A program made the position numbers and the translations under genes. A DNA stretch of 36,093 nt from Rhodothermales bacterium (GTDB taxonomy: Bacteria; Bacteroidota; Rhodothermia; Rhodothermales; Bin80): the NCBI GenBank assembly GCA_028278205.1, contig JANQES010000021.1, forward strand, positions 1 to 36,093. The letters are read 5' to 3'. Under the pieces are notes generated by a model. It worked only from the letters and a program-made list of their open reading frames with translations, searched no databases and was not told the DNA's origin. Below are positions 31,700 through 36,093 of the stretch, in pieces; position 1 is the stretch's first letter, and the number at the start of each line of letters is the position of its first letter.

Positions 31700-32764
31700 T
31701 CAACCAATAGCAGCAATCCGTTCTCGCACCACATCCACCAACTCGTCCGCGCCGTCTTCCAGCGGCAGCACCACCGGGAGGCCCAGTGTATCGGCCAGGC
31801 GGGCGCGTTCGGCGCGGGCTTCGTCCGGCGTCATGCCTTTGGTGAACAGCGTCACGGCCCAGACGTCGGCGCCGAGCAGGCGGATCAGGTCGATCTCTTC
31901 GGCAACCGGGGGGATGGCACAGCCGAATTCTTCGAAATCCTCGAAAAAACGCCGGCGGGGCGCGTGTTGAAGAATCACGCCGTGGGCCGCGCCCGAGAGG
32001 ATCAACTCGGATCCGGCGGGGCCGGACGGATTGCGAAGGGCCGACTGCCCCTCCATCAGGATCAGATCGGCCTCCGTGTCGCGGGCGCAATCGAGGATGG
32101 CGCCTTCGAGTTCGCCGCAGACGAAGTCGTTGAGCGTGGCGTCGAAGATGAAGCCGTGGGGGATGCCCTGGAGCCAGCCGGTCTGGCCGGTGTAGATCAT
32201 CTCGGCGCGGAGGCCGCGGGCGCGGCAAGCCTCGCGCAGCATCATGCAGGTGGTGCGCTTGCCGATGGCGCAATCCATCCCCAGCACCGCCACACGCGGC
32301 GTCTTGAGCGCCAACACCTCGCCCGACCAAAACCGCAGTTCGGTCGCCGGTTTGGGCTTGCGGATGTCGATGATACTGCCGCCGTTTTCCTGCGTCAAGC
32401 GCGCCAGTTCAGGATCGTCCGAGAGCAGGTGGTGCAGCCCGTTGACGAGCGTCATGCCGGCGCGGGCGGCGGCTTTCAAATCCTCATACAAATCGTCCGG
32501 CAACACCCCGCCGACGGTGGCGACACCGACGAGGCAGTGCGTAGGCCGCGGGTTATGCCGGTCCAGCACGTCGGAGATCGATTCGAAGAACGGCACGTCG
32601 CGATGGCGTCCGTCGAGCACCACGCCGGCATTCTGCCCGGCCAGCGACGGATCGACGACGCCGAGCAATCGGTACCGGCTCGGCCCCCGGACGAGGCCGT
32701 GGGTGGTCTTGGCAAAGACGGTTTTAAAATGGCCGTTGGCGAGCGCGATGGCGGTTTCTTGCAT
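31700..32764 (-). CDS. DUF1611 P-loop protein (DgcN-like N-acetyltransferase)
   Basis: The 354-residue protein has an N-terminal NAD-binding-like half (LLGVVDPSLAGQNAGVVLDG). A P-loop half follows, with VAVLGMDCAIGKRTT as Walker A and LILMEGQSAL as a later strand. YTGQTGWLQGIPHGFIFDA is the DUF1611 hallmark. I recall that DUF1611 proteins paired with dipeptide epimerases were named DgcN, which acetylates D-glutamate to N-acetyl-D-glutamate so that DgcA can racemise it. The gene order here matches, with the epimerase next on the same strand. The biochemical role is an inference from that pairing. Confidence 0.8.
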   Translation of the reverse strand: MQETAIALANGHFKTVFAKTTHGLVRGPSRYRLLGVVDPSLAGQNAGVVLDGRHRDVPFFESISDVLDRHNPRPTHCLVGVATVGGVLPDDLYEDLKAAARAGMTLVNGLHHLLSDDPELARLTQENGGSIIDIRKPKPATELRFWSGEVLALKTPRVAVLGMDCAIGKRTTCMMLREACRARGLRAEMIYTGQTGWLQGIPHGFIFDATLNDFVCGELEGAILDCARDTEADLILMEGQSALRNPSGPAGSELILSGAAHGVILQHAPRRRFFEDFEEFGCAIPPVAEEIDLIRLLGADVWAVTLFTKGMTPDEARAERARLADTLGLPVVLPLEDGADELVDVVRERIAAIG

Positions 32765-32813
32765 GGGCGGGAATGGGAGATAAAAATGATCGTGTAAAGC
32801 TATGAATGAGGGA

Positions 32814-32893
32814 AAAGTGTTAAAGTGTTATGGTGTTTGAGTTCTTTTGAAATCGACCCACTAAAACACTCAAACACCATAACACTAAAACAT
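32814..32893. repeat. Word-repeat inverted repeat, GTGTTATGG class
   Basis: The left arm AAGTGTTAAAGTGTTATGGT (from 32815) opposes the right arm AAACACTCAAACACCATAAC (from 32865). It ends 3 bp from the acylase stop codon. The words nearly equal those at 16805-16897. Confidence 0.8.
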
Positions 32894-32895
32894 CC

Positions 32896-35496
32896 TCACC
32901 GCTCCGGCCACAAAACCACCCGCTCCGCCGCTACCGACTCGACCTTATCTCGCGAGAAAAAGACCGGGAAGAACTTGTCTTTGGCCCAGGCTTCGAAGAG
33001 GTTGTCGTAGAACGGGCTGTCAGGGCTGCCGGCCTGGCCGGGGGCGTTCATACCCACGGCGGTGTCCCAGTCGGCGGTATCGACGATGAGGCGGAAGGAG
33101 GCGCCGGAGCGCTGATTGTCTGTGCTGCCGGTGTTGCCGACGGTGTAGCTGTTGCCGCCGCGCGGCAGCGGCCCGACGTCGAGCTTCTTGCGGAGGTCCG
33201 GGCTGACGGCGGCGCTGAGCGGATGGTAGATCAGCGCGTGCTTGTAGCGGCCATACTGCCACGTGCTCACGTCCCGGCCCAGGCGCCTGCGGAGGTCGTC
33301 GGTGGCTTCTTTAAGGCTTTTCAGGAGGAAGGCGTCGCGGCCTGCCAGCGGATCCTTTCCGAAAGCACGGCGGGGCGCCACCAGCCAGTCGATCATCGTT
33401 TTCATCGAGAGGCGGCGCAGGTAGGGCTGGGCTTTTTCGGGGATGAAAAGCGCGGCCATATTCTCCTGAAGACGGCGTTCCCAGGCCACGTAGATCCCGG
33501 CGGCGACGGCGTTTTTGTCGAGCACGTGATCCCAATTCAACAAGATCTGCCGGGCGCGTTCGACGGTCTCGTCTTCGGTCTCCAGATCCATCAGCAGCGG
33601 CACGAGGTTGCGCGCCGGGATCGAGAGATAATCGGTCTGGAGACGCATCATATCCATCATCGTGTGCTGCCGTCCTGAGAGCAACACCTCTTCGATACGA
33701 TCAGCCCGAAACGGATCGGACCAGACCCAGCCGACGGCGTCGCGATAGGGATAGCCCGGCGGCACGAGGTTGTTGTTGGCCGTCGCCCAGAACCCTTTGT
33801 CAGGGTTGACGACGTGGGGTTTGGCCTGGATGGGCAGATAGCCCGCCCATTCGTAGCGCCCGTCGCCCGGCACCGGCACCAGACCCGTCCAGTTGGGCCG
33901 AATCGGCGCGATGCCGACGGCCTGCCAGCCGATCGAGCCGTCGCGCCCGGCCCAGACCATGTTTTCGCCGGGGATGTGGCTGTAGCGGCAGGCCTCGCGG
34001 AACTCCTCCCAGGTGCGGGCCTGATCCATACGCAGGCTCGCCAGGTAGGGCGCCCCGCCAATCTCCATCCAGGCCGCCCGGACGGCGTAGGCTTTGCCGC
34101 GTTCGGTGTCTTCGTAGACCACCGGCCCGTGCCGCGTGTATTTCAGATCGACCACCTCCGGCGGCTGGTCTTTGACGACGATGGTGTCTCGGATGACGCG
34201 CATGGCCTCCCAGCGACCCGCGTATCGATACTGCGACGGATCGGCGGGGTTGGTGTCGTAGATGTAGAGGTCTTCGCCGTCGGTCTGGAAAACCGTCAGG
34301 CCCCAGGCGCCGTAGTCGTTGTGGCCGATGGAGACGCCGGGGATCTCCGGCTCGCCGCCGCCGACGACGTTCCAGCCGGGCGCCGAGAGATGCACCCAGT
34401 ACCGCAACGACGGCGCCGCATGGGCGCGATGCGGATCGTTGGCCATCAGCGGATAGCCGCTCTGCGTCATCGAGCCATCGACCACCCAGTTGTTGCTGCC
34501 GATGTCTTCGCCCTCATACATCTCGCGCGCCGCTTCGTCGAGCGTGGCTTGCGCGATTTCGAAGGCCTCATCATCGGCCCGGTAGGCGGCGGCCAGGTCT
34601 TCGGGCCGGAAGCGGATGGGTGTGCGGAAGGCATTGTAGCGGGCGAGGATGTCATCGAAAAGCGCCGCGCTGTCGAGCGTCGAATCGAGGGCGATGTCGG
34701 GATCGCCGGGTTCGAAGGCGACGAGTTCTTTGACCAGCTCCGGCCCCAGCAGCGCCACGGCGCGGCCATAGTTGAGTTCGGCGTTGATGTTGCCCAGCAA
34801 ACCCTGATGCCGCGAGATCACCACCTCCGGCGTCCACAAATCCGGTTCGATGCCCAGCAGGCCGAATTCGAGCGGCAGCAGATCGGGCCGGCGGCGCGTC
34901 TCTTCGACGTAGGCGTTGACCCCCGCGACGAACGCCGTGATGATAGCCACACCGCGCGGATGGTAATAGTTCATCTCCTGCGTCATATCCCCCCGAAACA
35001 TAAACAGCCGCGTGCCGATGTCACGTTCGAGTTCGCGCCGTCCGAGGATCTCGGCGACGGTGCCGGTGGCCTGCCGGCGCCAGATCTCTAGCTGAAAGAG
35101 CCGGTCACGGGCGGCATTATAGCCCTGAGCAAAGAACAGATCGTGTTCGTTCTCGGCGTAGATATGCGCGATGCCCCAGGCATCGGTGACGATCTCCACC
35201 GGCGCCGTCAGCCCCGGCACCGCGAGCGTATCCGCCACCGGCTGCGCCCTCGCCGCTGGAATAATGAGCAGGGCGAGGATGAGTAGGATTTTGGATTTTA
35301 GATTTTGACACGAGCCGAAGGCGACTGACGAAGTAATTTTGGATTGGTTGTTTGGCGAGCCGTGTGTCTCAAACGAAAAAGCCTCAACGACACCAACCGT
35401 CGCAGCTTTTCCGATTATTGGATTGGATGCCAGACCGAGACAATCCAAAATCCAAAATCCAAAATCCAAAATCCGAATCAGGTTCATCTTTTGCAT
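32896..35496 (-). CDS. Penicillin-acylase-family N-terminal-nucleophile hydrolase, uncertain start
   Basis: The conserved protein begins about 35301 with KSKILLILALLIIPAARAQ, a clear signal peptide, followed by an alpha chain (GIAHIYAENEHDLFFAQGYN). After a spacer, DIGSNNWVVDGSMTQSGYPL places the nucleophile serine (codon about 34497) at the start of the beta chain. Such periplasmic enzymes self-cleave and hydrolyse amide bonds of N-acyl compounds such as acyl-homoserine lactones or acyl amino acids. No ATG, GTG or TTG lies near the signal peptide. In frame, the only normal starts before the repeats are the ATGs at 35496 and 35487, which would add about 65 residues of translated spacer repeat. 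The true start is thus unclear. It may use a rare codon, or the repeat may have replaced it. Confidence 0.88.
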   Translation of the reverse strand: MQKMNLIRILDFGFWILDCLGLASNPIIGKAATVGVVEAFSFETHGSPNNQSKITSSVAFGSCQNLKSKILLILALLIIPAARAQPVADTLAVPGLTAPVEIVTDAWGIAHIYAENEHDLFFAQGYNAARDRLFQLEIWRRQATGTVAEILGRRELERDIGTRLFMFRGDMTQEMNYYHPRGVAIITAFVAGVNAYVEETRRRPDLLPLEFGLLGIEPDLWTPEVVISRHQGLLGNINAELNYGRAVALLGPELVKELVAFEPGDPDIALDSTLDSAALFDDILARYNAFRTPIRFRPEDLAAAYRADDEAFEIAQATLDEAAREMYEGEDIGSNNWVVDGSMTQSGYPLMANDPHRAHAAPSLRYWVHLSAPGWNVVGGGEPEIPGVSIGHNDYGAWGLTVFQTDGEDLYIYDTNPADPSQYRYAGRWEAMRVIRDTIVVKDQPPEVVDLKYTRHGPVVYEDTERGKAYAVRAAWMEIGGAPYLASLRMDQARTWEEFREACRYSHIPGENMVWAGRDGSIGWQAVGIAPIRPNWTGLVPVPGDGRYEWAGYLPIQAKPHVVNPDKGFWATANNNLVPPGYPYRDAVGWVWSDPFRADRIEEVLLSGRQHTMMDMMRLQTDYLSIPARNLVPLLMDLETEDETVERARQILLNWDHVLDKNAVAAGIYVAWERRLQENMAALFIPEKAQPYLRRLSMKTMIDWLVAPRRAFGKDPLAGRDAFLLKSLKEATDDLRRRLGRDVSTWQYGRYKHALIYHPLSAAVSPDLRKKLDVGPLPRGGNSYTVGNTGSTDNQRSGASFRLIVDTADWDTAVGMNAPGQAGSPDSPFYDNLFEAWAKDKFFPVFFSRDKVESVAAERVVLWPER
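35286..35475. repeat. Composite word-repeat element with terminator core, copy 3, running into the acylase 5' end
   Basis: AGGATTTTGGATTTTAGATT (from 35286) and ATTTTGGATTGG face AATCCAAAATCCAAAATCC repeats (35442-35470). The core is CTCAAACGAAAAAGCC, a degenerate GC hairpin, and GATTATTGGATTGGATG. A block GACACGAGCCGAAGGCGACT (from 35307) also occurs at 13386. The left arm overlaps the signal-peptide codons of the acylase. Confidence 0.78.
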
Positions 35497-35543
35497 CGCT
35501 CAAGGTGAAGGGAACGCCGGCCTATAAGGTACGACTCTCCACG

Positions 35544-35581
35544 AAAAGACCCGCCCCCACCGAAGCAGAGACGGGTCTTTC
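35544..35581 (-). terminator. Intrinsic terminator of the T9SS cargo gene
   Basis: AAAGACCCG and CGGGTCTTT form a stem about 50 bp after the stop codon of the minus-strand gene at 35634. It is followed by TTTTCG on that strand. Confidence 0.7.
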
Positions 35582-35633
35582 ATGAAAATCACCCTTCAGA
35601 AATTTGCAAAAAACCGCCAGGTTTTTTGCAAGA

Positions 35634-36093
35634 CTATTTGATGAGCGTCATGCGTTGGGTCTGGGTGAAGGGCCCGGCTTGCAAGACGTAGAAGTAGACC
35701 CCGGCGCTGAGCTGGTCGCCGCTGAAGGCCGCGCGGTGCTCGCCGGCCTCCTGGTAGCTGTTGACGAGCGTCTGCACCTCCTGCCCCAACACGTTGTAGA
35801 CCCGGAGCGTGACGGTCTCGGCCTGCGGCAGGTTGTACGTGATGAGCGTCGTCGGGTTGAACGGGTTGGGATAGTTGGACAACTCCACGTTCTCGACGGT
35901 GAAGCCATCCTCAAGCTCGCGGGCGTCGGCGCGGTCGTCGGTCCAGTCCGGGTCGTTTTCATCGATGACGGGGGCGTTGCTGAAGTTCGCCTGCACGATG
36001 TTCGAACAGACCGTCGTCGAGTTCTTCTCACAGGCCTGGATGTTGTAGAGCGGCCCCCCGCTGCCCAGCGGAATCGTCAACTTGATGTTCGGT
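35634..36093 (-). CDS. T9SS sorting-domain protein, 3' end
   Basis: The frame is open at the end of the window, so only the last 152 or so residues are visible. The final 85 or so residues are a T9SS type A domain: SNYPNPFNPTTLITYNLPQ, then VYNVLGQEVQTLVNS and SAGVYFYVLQAG. The preceding stretch holds an acidic linker (DENDPDWTDDRADARELEDG) and a cysteine pair (CEKNSTTVC). The catalytic or binding part lies outside the window, so function is unknown beyond surface export. Confidence 0.8.
   Translation of the reverse strand, partial: PNIKLTIPLGSGGPLYNIQACEKNSTTVCSNIVQANFSNAPVIDENDPDWTDDRADARELEDGFTVENVELSNYPNPFNPTTLITYNLPQAETVTLRVYNVLGQEVQTLVNSYQEAGEHRAAFSGDQLSAGVYFYVLQAGPFTQTQRMTLIK

Noticed and set aside
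30462..32330. A longer start for the dipeptide epimerase (622 codons)
   Set aside because: The added part is antisense-quality sequence through the DUF1611 gene in another frame; family alignment begins at the ATG at 31529.

Overview
The window suggests a GC-rich Gram-negative bacterium of the Bacteroidota/FCB group, most likely a Rhodothermota (Rhodothermales)-like lineage. Three proteins end in type IX secretion (T9SS) sorting domains with the NYPNPFNP-type motif. There is also a free-standing SusC-like plug domain on a lipoprotein, an Omp85-type outer-membrane barrel and lipoprotein signals. The lineage is inferred from these features; no rRNA gene is present to confirm it.

Layout. 1-1069: the 3' end of an enolase-superfamily gene and a decayed capA-like gene. 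1305-2032: tRNA-Leu(GAG) with its terminator, then a tRNA-Lys(UUU) gene split in its anticodon by a 423-nt intron with group I hallmarks. 2193-5665: a short inorganic pyrophosphatase and a large T9SS-exported protein. 5695-8966: a MazF-type toxin-antitoxin pair, an XPF/ERCC4-HhH nuclease and aspS. 9358-13155: a POT peptide transporter convergent with an Omp85-like barrel protein that has a coiled-coil N-terminus. 13473-23877: a surface-polysaccharide region with five GT4-type glycosyltransferases, two methyltransferases and a sulfotransferase, interleaved with a plug-domain lipoprotein, a 26-codon membrane peptide and one unknown small protein. 23908-28138: a Tat-type sulfatase with a T9SS tail, divergent from an FG-GAP/choice-of-anchor-B surface protein. 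28165-30306: a VTT/DedA membrane protein, a complete IS5-family element and a PNPOx-fold protein. 30462-35496: a dipeptide epimerase (DgcA-like), a DUF1611 P-loop protein (DgcN-like) and a penicillin-acylase-type N-terminal-nucleophile hydrolase. 35634-36093: the 3' end of another T9SS cargo gene.

The most striking non-coding signal is that most spacers are filled by imperfect inverted repeats whose arms are built from reiterated 6-10-nt words. Each spacer has its own word, for example GGATTTT, GTGTTATAG, GGGAGAAAG, GGGCAAAT, GTCACTGGTCA or ACGGGATGC. Several start at, or include, the stop codon of the adjoining gene and run to within a few bases of the next start codon. Three share a GC-rich terminator core and look like copies of one composite element.

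How the genes work together: the central block probably builds and decorates (methyl, sulfo) a cell-surface glycan, while the neighbouring sulfatase, T9SS cargo and barrel protein act at the outer membrane. The peptide transporter, dipeptide epimerase, DgcN-like protein and acylase fit recycling of peptides, D-glutamate or N-acyl compounds. Spacers at 358-566, 1070-1304 and 9067-9357 show no gene or structure I can support.
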